From CAZYPH01 sp964649095 (GTDB lineage: Bacteria > Bdellovibrionota > UBA1018 > UBA923): a stretch of DNA of 20,535 bases. The DNA lies in NCBI GenBank assembly GCA_964649095.1, contig CAZYPH010000032.1, forward strand, positions 1 through 20,535. The letters run 5' to 3'. The notes beneath the pieces are model-generated. The model worked only from the letters and a program-made list of their open reading frames with translations. It made no database searches and had not been told where the DNA came from. This document shows positions 7,218 through 15,787 of this stretch, piece after piece (the stretch's first letter is position 1; each line of letters starts with the position of its first letter). The position numbers and the translations under genes were made by a program.

Positions 7218-8358
7218 TTACAACGCTACGGCGCCTTTAGATCTTGTTTTAAAAGACCAGTGGTTGGAACTAATCGAACGTTCGAACGCAAACCCCTCCA
7301 GTTTGCACCGCGCTGGGCGTCGGGCTAGAAGTTTAATTAATCAAGCTCAAGATCTTTTGGCTGAATACTTAGACTGTGATGCTGAGTTTATTTATTTTAC
7401 CTCGGGTGGGTCCGAGGCCAACACGTGGGCCGTGTACTCAGCCTGCCGTACGTTTCAGCTAAAGTTTCCAAATCAACCCCTACGACTTTTAGTTTCGGCG
7501 ATTGAACATGATTCGGTCATGCTGGCAGCGCAGTGGGCGTGTGAAGTATTTGGTGCTGAAATCTATACCCTTCCAGTACTCTCAAGTGGGCTTGTTGATC
7601 TTGAGCGCTTCAAAGACCAGCTGACATGTTCCGGTCCGTTTGCGTTAGTGTCCGTGATGGCAGCCAACAACGAAACGGGCGTCGTACAACCGCTAAAAGA
7701 AATTTTTGCCTTCACTTCGGCAAACGATACCCCCTTGCATGTAGACGCCGTTCAAGTCTTGGGCAAAGTGCCGTACTCCATACGATCGATACCAGCACGT
7801 TATACGACATTCTCTTTCCACAAAATAGGCGCGCCCAAAGGCACGGGCGCTTTAGTTGTGCAAGGACGCGGTCAAATTCTCTTTCCACTCGTTACCGGTA
7901 AACAACAAAAGACGTTACGTGGTGGTACTGAAAACGCGTTGGGCCTAGGTGCGTTAATGGCTGTTTTGAAACACCATCGTTCAAACCAAATTTTTCCAAC
8001 GCAGCAATTACAACAATGGCGCGACCAATTTGAAGACACCCTTCAGAAAATCGTACCGGGTGTACGTGTTTTTGGAAAAGAGGCTCCGAGACTACCCAAT
8101 ACTTCTTATTTAGGGTTTGAGGGCATCGATGGCGATGGTTTGCTGTTAAACCTAGATCTGGCAGGTATTGCATGCTCCTCGGGTAGTGCGTGTTCGTCGG
8201 GATCGGTCGATCCTAGTCCTGTATTAAAGGCCATGCAGGTAAACGATGCGGTGGCCCGTTCTGCAATTCGTCTATCAAGTGGGCCGCAAACCACGTGGCA
8301 AGACTATCAAACTGTGTTAGATGTCGTGCCTGAAATTATTTCTAGAATGCGTTCTTAA
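7204..8358 (+). CDS. iscS: Cysteine desulfurase (IscS/NifS family)
   Basis: A PLP-dependent enzyme that removes sulfur from L-cysteine as an enzyme-bound persulfide and passes it to Fe-S assembly or to tRNA thiolation. The 384 residues show the class V aminotransferase signatures: YLDYNATAPL at the start, TSGGSEANT, IEHDSV (His102), MAANNETGVVQPL, HVDAVQ (Asp181, Gln184), SFHKIGAPKGTG (PLP Lys207), LRGGTEN, and the catalytic cysteine loop SGSACSSGS (Cys330). It begins with GTG at 7204, the only start that places the conserved YLDYNAT at the N-terminus, and overlaps the regulator by 14 bases. No iscU, iscA, hscAB or fdx follows; the next gene is mnmA. Sulfur delivery to tRNA is thus the most direct local role, but a general role is not excluded. 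Symbol iscS is by family; NifS/IscS subtype is not certain. Confidence 0.93.
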   Translation: MVYLDYNATAPLDLVLKDQWLELIERSNANPSSLHRAGRRARSLINQAQDLLAEYLDCDAEFIYFTSGGSEANTWAVYSACRTFQLKFPNQPLRLLVSAIEHDSVMLAAQWACEVFGAEIYTLPVLSSGLVDLERFKDQLTCSGPFALVSVMAANNETGVVQPLKEIFAFTSANDTPLHVDAVQVLGKVPYSIRSIPARYTTFSFHKIGAPKGTGALVVQGRGQILFPLVTGKQQKTLRGGTENALGLGALMAVLKHHRSNQIFPTQQLQQWRDQFEDTLQKIVPGVRVFGKEAPRLPNTSYLGFEGIDGDGLLLNLDLAGIACSSGSACSSGSVDPSPVLKAMQVNDAVARSAIRLSSGPQTTWQDYQTVLDVVPEIISRMRS

Positions 8359-8384
8359 TATCAAATTCAATTGAGTGAGGATTT

Positions 8385-9575
8385 ATGCCGAACACCGACC
8401 AGACCTTGAATCTGAGTGGGGTGAGTAAGCCAAGTCAACCCAAACGTGTCTTAGTTGCTATGAGCGGCGGGGTTGATTCTTCTGTGGCTGCAGCCCTTTT
8501 AAAAACCCAAGGCTACGACGTAGTTGGGGTACATATGCAGCTGTGGGATAGTTCTCAAACAAATATTGAAAAATCCGGCGGTAGTTGTTGTTCTGTTGTA
8601 GATGCCAACGACGCTCGCAAAGTGTGTGACGCCTTAGATATTCCCTACTATGTCATGAACGCACGCGATCAGTTCCAACACGAAGTCGTCGATTATTTTG
8701 TAAACGAATATCTACAAGCACGTACACCTAATCCATGTGTAATGTGTAACAACAAACTAAAGTTTTCTTATTTAGTGCGTAAAGCCGATGAACTAAAGTG
8801 TGAGTACGTTGCTACAGGTCATTACGCAAAACTCATGCACGCGCCAGATGGCAGTGAAGTAACCATCCATAAATCAACCGATCCATCGAAAGACCAAACG
8901 TATTTTTTATTCGGATTAACTCAAGAGCAGCTTAAACGAGCCCTGATGCCCTTGGGTGATTTGATGAAAAGTAACGTGCGTAAAATGGCCGAGACATTTG
9001 GTTTACCAGTTTCGCACAAACCAGACTCGCAAGAAATTTGTTTTATCGATGCTGGTGGGTATAAAAAATTCATCGATGAAAACGCGCCTGATCGTTTTAA
9101 ACCCTATGGCCCGATTGTAAACCAAGAGGGGCATATATTAGGCCGCCATGGCGGTTTGTTTCGTTATACGATTGGGCAACGCAAGGGCATTGGGCTTGAT
9201 CGCCCAGAACATCAAGACTTCTATGTCATTGGTTTTGAGCTCAAAATGAACGCGCTCATAGTAGGACCCGAATCAGAACTCATGCGTTCTGGTTTGGTAG
9301 CCACCCATTGTAACTGGATTGGGTTAATCGATTTTTCAAAAGGCGTGCGTGCTACGGCTAAAATCCGCTCTCGCGCTGAAGAGGCGGCGTGCACCATTAC
9401 GTTGCTAAACAGCGAATCGATACAAGTCGAGTTCGATGAACCCCAACGTGCTATTACGGCCGGTCAAGCGATTGTCTTTTATCAAGAAGACATGATGATT
9501 GGTGGTGGTTGGATTGAAGGCCTTACAAACCCGATTACAACTAAACTAAGAATGAAAGGCCCGGGAGCTGCGTAA
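8385..9575 (+). CDS. mnmA: tRNA-specific 2-thiouridylase MnmA
   Basis: MnmA adenylates and thiolates C2 of the wobble uridine (U34) in Glu, Gln and Lys tRNAs, using sulfur from a cysteine desulfurase. The 396-residue protein has the PP-loop SGGVDSS (27-33), HMQLWD, the catalytic NPCVMCN (nucleophile Cys118), TGHYA, KDQTYFLFGL, and the second catalytic cysteine in SQEICFIDAG (Cys219), followed by the C-terminal beta-barrel. A 20-residue N-terminal extension precedes the usual start (RVLVAMSGG). The ATG at 8385 is supported by GAGTGAGG four bases upstream. It lies 26 bases after the desulfurase and six bases before mtaB, consistent with one operon. Confidence 0.95.
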   Translation: MPNTDQTLNLSGVSKPSQPKRVLVAMSGGVDSSVAAALLKTQGYDVVGVHMQLWDSSQTNIEKSGGSCCSVVDANDARKVCDALDIPYYVMNARDQFQHEVVDYFVNEYLQARTPNPCVMCNNKLKFSYLVRKADELKCEYVATGHYAKLMHAPDGSEVTIHKSTDPSKDQTYFLFGLTQEQLKRALMPLGDLMKSNVRKMAETFGLPVSHKPDSQEICFIDAGGYKKFIDENAPDRFKPYGPIVNQEGHILGRHGGLFRYTIGQRKGIGLDRPEHQDFYVIGFELKMNALIVGPESELMRSGLVATHCNWIGLIDFSKGVRATAKIRSRAEEAACTITLLNSESIQVEFDEPQRAITAGQAIVFYQEDMMIGGGWIEGLTNPITTKLRMKGPGAA

Positions 9576-9581
9576 TACACC

Positions 9582-10964
9582 ATGCAAGAGTCACGCTTTT
9601 CGTTTTCAATTAAGACCATGGGTTGTAAAGCGAATCTATTTGATTCGTTGGTATTAGAGCAAGAGCTGATCGGTCTCGGGGGAGAGGCTCTGGCCGATCA
9701 GCACCAGAAGCCCGATGTGGTTATATTAAATTCCTGCACTGTGACTCAAGAAGCCGACAAACAAGCCCATCAATGGTTACAACAATCGCATAAAAAAAAC
9801 GAAAGTGGATTTCGTGTGGTTACCGGTTGTTACGCAGAAGTAGCGCCGGAAAAATTAAAACAAGATCCTAATGCCTCGCTTGTATTAAAAAACACAGAAA
9901 AACATCACTTACGTTCTATTCTTGCCGAACGTTTTAATATTAGTACGCCACCTGATGCTACGCCCGGTGAAAGCGTTGTTCCAGGTTCTGAGGCTGTTTA
10001 TTGGGGGCAGTTGCCGATTGAACGTGGTAAAACGCGGGCGTTTTTGAAAATTCAAGAAGGTTGTAACGACTACTGTACGTATTGCATTATTCCCGACGCT
10101 CGTGGCCCCTCGCGTTCGATTCGTTTAGGGTCGATTTTAAGTGAGATTCAGCGTTTGGTCGATGCGGGCGTGAAAGAAGTTGTTTTGACCGGCACCAATA
10201 TCGCCGACTACGGAAAAGATTGTGACCTGACGTTTGAAGATCTTGTTTCTAGTATATTAGTTAAAACAAATATATTGCGATTACGTTTATCATCGCTTGA
10301 CCCTGGTGAAATTACAGATAGGCTTTTGGATTTAATGCGCGATCACGCCGCACGTTTGATGCCGCATCTGCATATTTCGTTACAGTCGGCTAATTCGCGT
10401 GTTTTACGAGCGATGAAACGACACTATCGTGAGGCCGAAATTGAATCGGCATTATCGAGTATTTATGCCCTAAATCCCGATATTTTTGTGGGCATGGATG
10501 TGATTGCCGGTTTTCCATCAGAGACCGACGATGAACATAAATCAGCATTAGCACTTTTAAGCCGCTTGCCGTGGTCGAGACTACATGTATTTCCGTATTC
10601 TGAACGTGAAGGCACCGCCGCGCTAAAAATTGCACCCAAAGTACCGCAACAAACACGTAAACAACGCACAAAAGAGTTTTTAGATTTGTCGAAAAAAAGA
10701 AATTACAGCTTTTGTGAGAAATTTGTTGGCAAGACTCTGCAAAACATTCTTTTTGAATCACACCACGAAGTAGCAGGCGAATGTTTTGCAGTGGGGCACG
10801 CGCCAAACTATCTGCGGTGTGTGTTAAGTACGGGCTTCGGTGCCGACGCTTTAACACGTGCCATGGAATTAAAAAATACAGTTAAAGACGTTAACGTTGT
10901 TGGTGTGCACGAACTGGGTTCTCAAGAGTATGGGCTGCTTGTTACAAACTCACCCACAACATAA
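9582..10964 (+). CDS. mtaB: tRNA (t6A37) methylthiotransferase, MtaB-like
   Basis: A radical SAM methylthiotransferase predicted to convert t6A37 into ms2t6A37 in ANN-decoding tRNAs. The N-terminal UPF0004 domain has the three cysteines for the auxiliary cluster (Cys15 in MGCKAN, Cys52 in NSCTV, Cys83 in TGCYAE). The radical SAM core has CNDYCTYC (Cys161, Cys165, Cys168), then LTGTNIADYG, RLSSLDPGEI, HISLQSA, GMDVIAGFPSE and FPYSEREGT. The C-terminal 80 or so residues, including GHAPNYLRC, resemble a TRAM-type RNA-binding domain. Choice of MtaB rather than MiaB or RimO rests on the LTGTNIADYG and RLSSLDP segments. Length (460) is close to family members. The last 23 bases overlap the end of the convergent nucleotidase gene. 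Confidence in family is high, in exact substrate moderate. Confidence 0.88.
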   Translation: MQESRFSFSIKTMGCKANLFDSLVLEQELIGLGGEALADQHQKPDVVILNSCTVTQEADKQAHQWLQQSHKKNESGFRVVTGCYAEVAPEKLKQDPNASLVLKNTEKHHLRSILAERFNISTPPDATPGESVVPGSEAVYWGQLPIERGKTRAFLKIQEGCNDYCTYCIIPDARGPSRSIRLGSILSEIQRLVDAGVKEVVLTGTNIADYGKDCDLTFEDLVSSILVKTNILRLRLSSLDPGEITDRLLDLMRDHAARLMPHLHISLQSANSRVLRAMKRHYREAEIESALSSIYALNPDIFVGMDVIAGFPSETDDEHKSALALLSRLPWSRLHVFPYSEREGTAALKIAPKVPQQTRKQRTKEFLDLSKKRNYSFCEKFVGKTLQNILFESHHEVAGECFAVGHAPNYLRCVLSTGFGADALTRAMELKNTVKDVNVVGVHELGSQEYGLLVTNSPTT

Positions 10965-12930
10965 CCCCATTGTTAGAGCTGTTCTGATCGACCCCTCGAA
11001 TATTAGTGTAAATATATATAGGCAATGAGTGATAGGCATCAATCATCATTGTCATGTTAGCTGGCATCGCCATTTGCCAACGTACGCGAATTGAGCCATT
11101 GCGAGCAATAGCCGGAACATCAACCCGAGCAATTGGCCGACCGGTGGGGTTAGGATCATCGACAAAATAATTCGGCGTACGATCATAATCGATCAATAAC
11201 GTTTGAGCTTCGGTCGGGCTATTCCCTAAATTGTATATAGTGCCTTCAATATGTAGTGTGTTTCCCTGGCGAACTACCGAAAATTCATCAGAGTATAAGG
11301 CAAAATCAGGCCTAATCGGCACCAGACGATTGCCGCGTGAAATATGTGAAGATCTTAAAACCCCAATGCGATGCACATAGTTAGCCAAAACACGCCAGGC
11401 CTCGGTTTGTGTATCGTTTACGAGGGTTCTTGTGACGCGATTGCCCCAGTTCTGTTCTACAAACTGTAGAGCATAGTCAACACCGCCAGATACTGCGACA
11501 CGATAGCGTCGATTGGCGTCGATTGGGCGGCCACCAACTGTTATGGCATGTACCGAGCTTTGCCCCTGCGGCAACGCTATTGGGTTATCAATCGCGTAAG
11601 ATATCGCCGGATCAAAATATACCGTCATACCTGAAACACTAACTAAAATGCGATTATTAAACGAACCGATACCAAGAATGAGATTCATCATCCATTGTAA
11701 GGTTTGGCCGGTCATTTCATAAACTTTTAGAGTCCACGCGCGTCGCGTGTTGGGGTCGAAAATCGCTGCCAATGCATTAAAAAAGTCTACACTATGTAAC
11801 GGACCAATAGGCAAATCACCACTGGTCAAGTTGGTGTGTTCGATAGCGACATCGGCATTTGTGAAGTTACGATAGGCATCTGCTAAGAGGTTGCCATAAA
11901 TATTTTCTGTTGAGCTTCGATCAACATGAATCGTGCTTGTTGCCAAATGGTCTTGAAATATGTTTCCGAACTCTTGAGTAATTTGGTGTTCGTAGTTGGC
12001 GACCTGAGCAAGAATGTTTGGGTCTTCAGGAATTCTCGCGTCTTGCTGCACCAGTTGGTAGTTGGCGAGTTCGACCGTTTTCGTAGTTTTGTTCACGACC
12101 AAATCAAGGCTACCTACAAAAAAGCCCCAGTGCTGCGTCTCTACGATAAAGCTGCGTTTACCGTTGCGTTCTACGACAAGGGGCCGAGCAATCTTCATGT
12201 GATCGTGGGCGTGAATCACCACATCAACTCCAGGCAGACCCGCAATGATACGATTTGTAGGCAACGAATTGTGCGAGATAACAACTACCACATCGCAGTC
12301 ACGCTTTAGTTCTTGAGCCAGTCGTCGTGTGCCTGCAAAGGGCTCTGTAATGCGCACGGGACCGAAATAGCCATCATAAATCAGCTCGTACGTAAGTAGG
12401 CCAATGATACCCACGCGAATGCCGTTAAGGTCAAATTTTGCAAAAGACGGTAACTTGTTTTTTAAAGCCTGCCCTTGTGCAAAACGCGAAGTATCAAGGT
12501 TCGATGCTAAGATCTTCGTACGTATCGTAGAACTATTGAGTAGCTGCAGTAACTGCGAAGGGCCATTCAACCAATCATGATTGCCCAAAACGGCAGCGTC
12601 GTAACCAATGGCTTCCATCATCTCTAGGGCGGTTCGGCCGCCTCCTAAAGCATAGTAGATTTGACCTTCAGACCAATCACCACCATCCAAAACTAAACTG
12701 TTTTGATTTGGGGCGCGTTCACGCAGCATACGTATGGTGGTAGCGACTCGTGCGATACCTCCTAGTTTTTGAGGTCCTCGATCGGTGCGGTAATGTGAGT
12801 GTAAGTCATTCGTATGAATCAGACGCAGGGGGACCGTTGAGGCCCAAGCAAACTGTGGTACAAGAAACACGACCGCTAAGCAGTGCCGCGTAGCTAGTTT
12901 ATCGATGATTTGATAGAGTTGTCTCAACAT
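10942..12930 (-). CDS. Exported 5'-nucleotidase/metallophosphoesterase (UshA-like) with extra C-terminal domain
   Basis: A predicted periplasmic or exported metallophosphoesterase of the 5'-nucleotidase family, which typically hydrolyses nucleotides or UDP-sugars. An N-terminal signal peptide (hydrophobic LAVVFLVPQFAWA) precedes the metal-site motifs HTNDLHSH, LDGGDW, LGNHDW, ISHNS and IHAHDH (the last two replacing the commoner GHTH-type ending). A C-terminal nucleotidase domain follows (GNLLADAYRN onwards), but the substrate-binding Asn-Gly-Gly-Ile-Arg motif is not seen: the region reads NLTSGDLPIGP. After the nucleotidase domain, about 110 residues beginning PDFALYSDEF look like a CARDB-type Ig-like domain (NLGNSPTEA, SSNNG). 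The ATG at 12930 was chosen; a GTG codon directly precedes it. The stop lies inside the end of mtaB, and the gene diverges from rnc across about 70 bases. Confidence 0.85.
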   Translation of the reverse strand: MLRQLYQIIDKLATRHCLAVVFLVPQFAWASTVPLRLIHTNDLHSHYRTDRGPQKLGGIARVATTIRMLRERAPNQNSLVLDGGDWSEGQIYYALGGGRTALEMMEAIGYDAAVLGNHDWLNGPSQLLQLLNSSTIRTKILASNLDTSRFAQGQALKNKLPSFAKFDLNGIRVGIIGLLTYELIYDGYFGPVRITEPFAGTRRLAQELKRDCDVVVVISHNSLPTNRIIAGLPGVDVVIHAHDHMKIARPLVVERNGKRSFIVETQHWGFFVGSLDLVVNKTTKTVELANYQLVQQDARIPEDPNILAQVANYEHQITQEFGNIFQDHLATSTIHVDRSSTENIYGNLLADAYRNFTNADVAIEHTNLTSGDLPIGPLHSVDFFNALAAIFDPNTRRAWTLKVYEMTGQTLQWMMNLILGIGSFNNRILVSVSGMTVYFDPAISYAIDNPIALPQGQSSVHAITVGGRPIDANRRYRVAVSGGVDYALQFVEQNWGNRVTRTLVNDTQTEAWRVLANYVHRIGVLRSSHISRGNRLVPIRPDFALYSDEFSVVRQGNTLHIEGTIYNLGNSPTEAQTLLIDYDRTPNYFVDDPNPTGRPIARVDVPAIARNGSIRVRWQMAMPANMTMMIDAYHSLPIYIYTNIRGVDQNSSNNGVMLWVSL

Positions 12931-13003
12931 CACTTTAGGCTTTCATTGAATTCTGCAGACGGCAAAGCGCAGCGCGTTAATCGTATTTAAAAAGAACGAC
13001 ACT

Positions 13004-13735
13004 ATGGAACAAAAAAAGATCAGTGAGTTTTTAACCAAACACAACTTGTCGGTAACAAAGACCGATCTGATTGAACTTGCGTTTATCCACAAATCATTTG
13101 GCAACGAAAGCCGACTGAATCGACCATTGCGTTTTCGTGACAACGAACGGCTAGAATTTTTGGGTGATGCGGTTTTAGATCTCATCATTACTAAAATTTT
13201 ATTAGACACGTACCCAAAATTATCTGAAGGCGAGTTGTCACCGTTGCGCGCCGCTCTTGTAAATGAAAAATATTTATCAGACATTGCTCGTAAGCTTGAA
13301 ATGCAAGATTATCTGTTTCTAGGTAAGGGTGAAGAACTCACTCAAGGACGCAATAAAGATTCTATTCTCTCAGGTGCTTTTGAGGCTTTAGTGGCTGCTT
13401 TATACGAAGAGCTATCGTTTGACGTGGTATATAACTGGGTGCATGATTTATTTAAGTCGAGCATCGATGGTGTCAAACAACACACTCAAGAAACGTTTAC
13501 GAAAGACTTCAAGACGCTCTTTCAAGAGAGTGTGCAAGCCAAGTTTCGTACAACACCAAAATACCAACTCATTGAAACAAAGGGCCCCGATCACGAGAAA
13601 ATATTTGAAGTAGCTGTGTTTGTGAAAAGTCAGGAATATGGCCGCGCCTTCGGAAAAAATAAAAAAGAAGCTGAGCAAAATGCGGCACAAGCTGCACTTG
13701 TAACGCTTCAAGAAAAGGCAAAGTCGGGTAACTGA
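13004..13735 (+). CDS. rnc: Ribonuclease III
   Basis: RNase III cleaves double-stranded RNA and processes rRNA precursors. The 243-residue protein has the catalytic-domain signature NERLEFLGDAVL (47-58; Glu48, Glu51 and Asp55 match E. coli Glu38, Glu41 and Asp45) and the second metal site region SILSGAFEALVAALY. There the Glu127 matches E. coli Glu117, but Gly124 stands where E. coli has Asp114. The C-terminal dsRNA-binding domain runs from about residue 165 (DFKTLFQESVQ) to the GKNKKEAEQNAAQAAL end. The start is the ATG at 13004 with only a weak AAAGAA upstream. It opens a cluster with a radical SAM gene (3-base gap), era and der, an arrangement like rnc-era in many bacteria. Confidence 0.94.
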   Translation: MEQKKISEFLTKHNLSVTKTDLIELAFIHKSFGNESRLNRPLRFRDNERLEFLGDAVLDLIITKILLDTYPKLSEGELSPLRAALVNEKYLSDIARKLEMQDYLFLGKGEELTQGRNKDSILSGAFEALVAALYEELSFDVVYNWVHDLFKSSIDGVKQHTQETFTKDFKTLFQESVQAKFRTTPKYQLIETKGPDHEKIFEVAVFVKSQEYGRAFGKNKKEAEQNAAQAALVTLQEKAKSGN

Positions 13736-13738
13736 TCT

Positions 13739-14782
13739 GTGATTATTTCGATTTTTACGCCTCATGGTGGTTGCCCTGAACGTTGCCACTTTTGTGATCA
13801 GCGAGTAAGCGGTGGTGAACCCGTATCGGCAAAATCGGTTCAAGATCGTATTGCAGCCCATCTTGCATCGGCTCAAAGAGCGCCGTCAAAAAACGAGGAC
13901 ACTACAGTAGATGTCGCCTTTTATGGCGGCACGTTCACGGGGTTACCCAAGCCACGTCAAATCGCCTATCTCGAAGCTGTAAGGCCCTATATTGATCGTG
14001 GTTTAGTGTCGGGCATTCGGTTCGCTACGCGCCCTGATGCTATCGATCGATTGTGGCTAGAAGAACTTTTAAAGTCCTACCCAATTAAAGTTATTGAATT
14101 GGGCGTACAGTCGTTCAACGAGTCGGCGTTGACACTGCTGGGCCGTACCCACACGAATGAAGACGTACGCGACGCCTCACGCCTTATTCAAGATCTAGGT
14201 GTGCAGCTTGGGTTTCATCTGATGATTGGCCTGCCTGGAGAAACCCTTCAGCCGCGTGATGAAGACGCGATGAATGTAGAGTGTACCTTGCGCCTACGTC
14301 CGGACACAGTCCGAATTCATCCACTGCTAGTAATTCGTGGTACAGAACTAGCCGCACAATACCAGGCTGGTTTGTTTAAACCCCTAATGTTAGAGTCGGC
14401 CGTAGACCGTGCCGCATTCATGACCGAAGCTTTTGAGGCCCATCGTGTGAAAGTAGTACGTCTCGGATTGCAACCCAACGAATTGCTTGCCGAAGATGTG
14501 CTGGCCGGCGCCTTCCACCCAGGCTTTGGGGAATTAGTCCGCTCTAAAATGACCCTGCGATATATTGAAAGGGTTTTAAAAAACGTAAAAATCGACCCCG
14601 GCACGGGCCTTGAAATTGAGTGTGCACCAAGCCGAGTTTCTCAAGTTTACGGAGAAAAACGTAGTAATATTAAATATCTAAAGACTAGATTTAATTTGCC
14701 TCAAACCCGCGTGACTGTGGTAAAAGGCCTAGGCCATGAAAAAATTGAAGTCCGGCTTTTTAACATTAATCGGCCTACCTAA
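13739..14782 (+). CDS. Elp3-like radical SAM protein of unknown substrate
   Basis: A 347-residue radical SAM protein beginning IISIFTPHGGCPERCHFCDQ, with the canonical CxxxCxxC at Cys12, Cys16 and Cys19. It is followed by AFYGGTFTGLP, IRFATRPDAI, ELGVQSFNESAL and FHLMIGLPGET, a pattern typical of the COG1243/Elp3-related group. No acetyltransferase domain is seen after the core, so it is not a full tRNA-modifying Elp3; the last 90 residues are a conserved-looking tail without a recognised domain. Similar radical SAM genes follow rnc in other bacteria, but the reaction is unknown to me. It starts with GTG three bases after rnc and its end overlaps the era start by 47 bases, suggesting tight co-expression. 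Confidence 0.8.
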   Translation: MIISIFTPHGGCPERCHFCDQRVSGGEPVSAKSVQDRIAAHLASAQRAPSKNEDTTVDVAFYGGTFTGLPKPRQIAYLEAVRPYIDRGLVSGIRFATRPDAIDRLWLEELLKSYPIKVIELGVQSFNESALTLLGRTHTNEDVRDASRLIQDLGVQLGFHLMIGLPGETLQPRDEDAMNVECTLRLRPDTVRIHPLLVIRGTELAAQYQAGLFKPLMLESAVDRAAFMTEAFEAHRVKVVRLGLQPNELLAEDVLAGAFHPGFGELVRSKMTLRYIERVLKNVKIDPGTGLEIECAPSRVSQVYGEKRSNIKYLKTRFNLPQTRVTVVKGLGHEKIEVRLFNINRPT

Positions 14783-15782
14783 TGCGGGTAAGTCTAGTTT
14801 ATTAAATAAGATTATCGGCACGCGCCTCGCCATCGTAAGCCCCAAGGCCCAAACGACTTGGTCGTGTTTGCGTGGTTTTTTGTCGAGAGACGACGTACGC
14901 CTCGCCATCACCGACACACCAGGACTACACGAAGGGTCGATCGCACTCAATAATGCTATCCGAAAAAATGCGCTCATGGCCGTTAAATTAGCCAACTCAG
15001 ATAAAAAAACGGAAACCTCATTTGAACGTATTGCTTGGGTAGTGGACGCCAAAGATTTTTTAGCAAGTCTTTATGACAAAACAACAAAAGCGTACCGTTG
15101 GGATCAAGACACACTAGAGCGCGCCATCGGAAAAGAATCTATCGCAGCAACCGTGTTTCGTAATGAAGGTTTGAAACTACCGCTGACGATTAGAGCCGTC
15201 TTGGTATTCAATAAAATTGATTTATTAAGAACCGGTCAGTTAGACGCCTTAAAAGAACACATGCCAACAGTGATTCAAACGGCGCAAAGTGTATTCAGTG
15301 ATATTAAAGAAAGTTTTTTAGTCAGTACAAAAGCCGACGACGGGCAAAAGTCGGTAGATAGTTTTTTGAACGCCATTGTGGAAACGCTTCCAGAAACATC
15401 GCTAGAAGAAGCCCAAATTTTTGACGAAGAAACATTAACCGACCAACCTTTGCGTTACTTCGCCGGCGAATATTTAAGAGAGCAGTGTTACCTGCAATTG
15501 GGGGCCGAATTACCGTATTCTGTGGCGGTAGAAATTGATGAGTTCCGCGAAGAACCGAATCTCATGCGTGTGCATGCGGTCGTGCATGTGGAGCGTGAAA
15601 GCCAGAAGCCCATTGTTTTAGGTCGTGGTGGTTTAAAAATGAAATCGATGGCTACCGAAGCACGTTTGCGCATGGAAGAGTTGTTTGGTTGCAAAGTATT
15701 TTTGGGTGTAAAAGTTAAAGTATCACCGCAGTGGGCTCGAGAAGCTCATTTGGTTAATCGTTTTGGATATCAACAAAAGTAA
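14736..15782 (+). CDS. era: GTPase Era
   Basis: Era binds the 3' end of 16S rRNA and is needed for small-subunit maturation. G motifs are G1 GLPNAGKS (13-20), the Thr of G2 in AQTTW (about 38-42), G3 DTPG (60-63), G4 NKID (159-162) and a G5-like STKAD. The KH domain follows, with AELPYSVAVEIDEF and the RNA-binding GRGG loop near residues 290-295. It has 348 residues against about 300 in E. coli; most of the excess is between G3 and G4 (about residues 88-152, including DKKTETSFE and DQDTLERAIGKES). The ATG at 14736 fits the family start (KKLKSGF) although it lies inside the preceding gene. der follows after five bases. Confidence 0.94.
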   Translation: MKKLKSGFLTLIGLPNAGKSSLLNKIIGTRLAIVSPKAQTTWSCLRGFLSRDDVRLAITDTPGLHEGSIALNNAIRKNALMAVKLANSDKKTETSFERIAWVVDAKDFLASLYDKTTKAYRWDQDTLERAIGKESIAATVFRNEGLKLPLTIRAVLVFNKIDLLRTGQLDALKEHMPTVIQTAQSVFSDIKESFLVSTKADDGQKSVDSFLNAIVETLPETSLEEAQIFDEETLTDQPLRYFAGEYLREQCYLQLGAELPYSVAVEIDEFREEPNLMRVHAVVHVERESQKPIVLGRGGLKMKSMATEARLRMEELFGCKVFLGVKVKVSPQWAREAHLVNRFGYQQK

Positions 15783-15787
15783 TTTAT

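Noticed and set aside
10390..10857. 155-residue minus-strand ORF opposite mtaB
   Set aside because: Fully antisense to conserved MtaB coding sequence; composition is not protein-like.
13448..13876. 142-residue minus-strand ORF opposite rnc and the radical SAM gene
   Set aside because: Antisense to two well-supported genes with conserved motifs; shadow.
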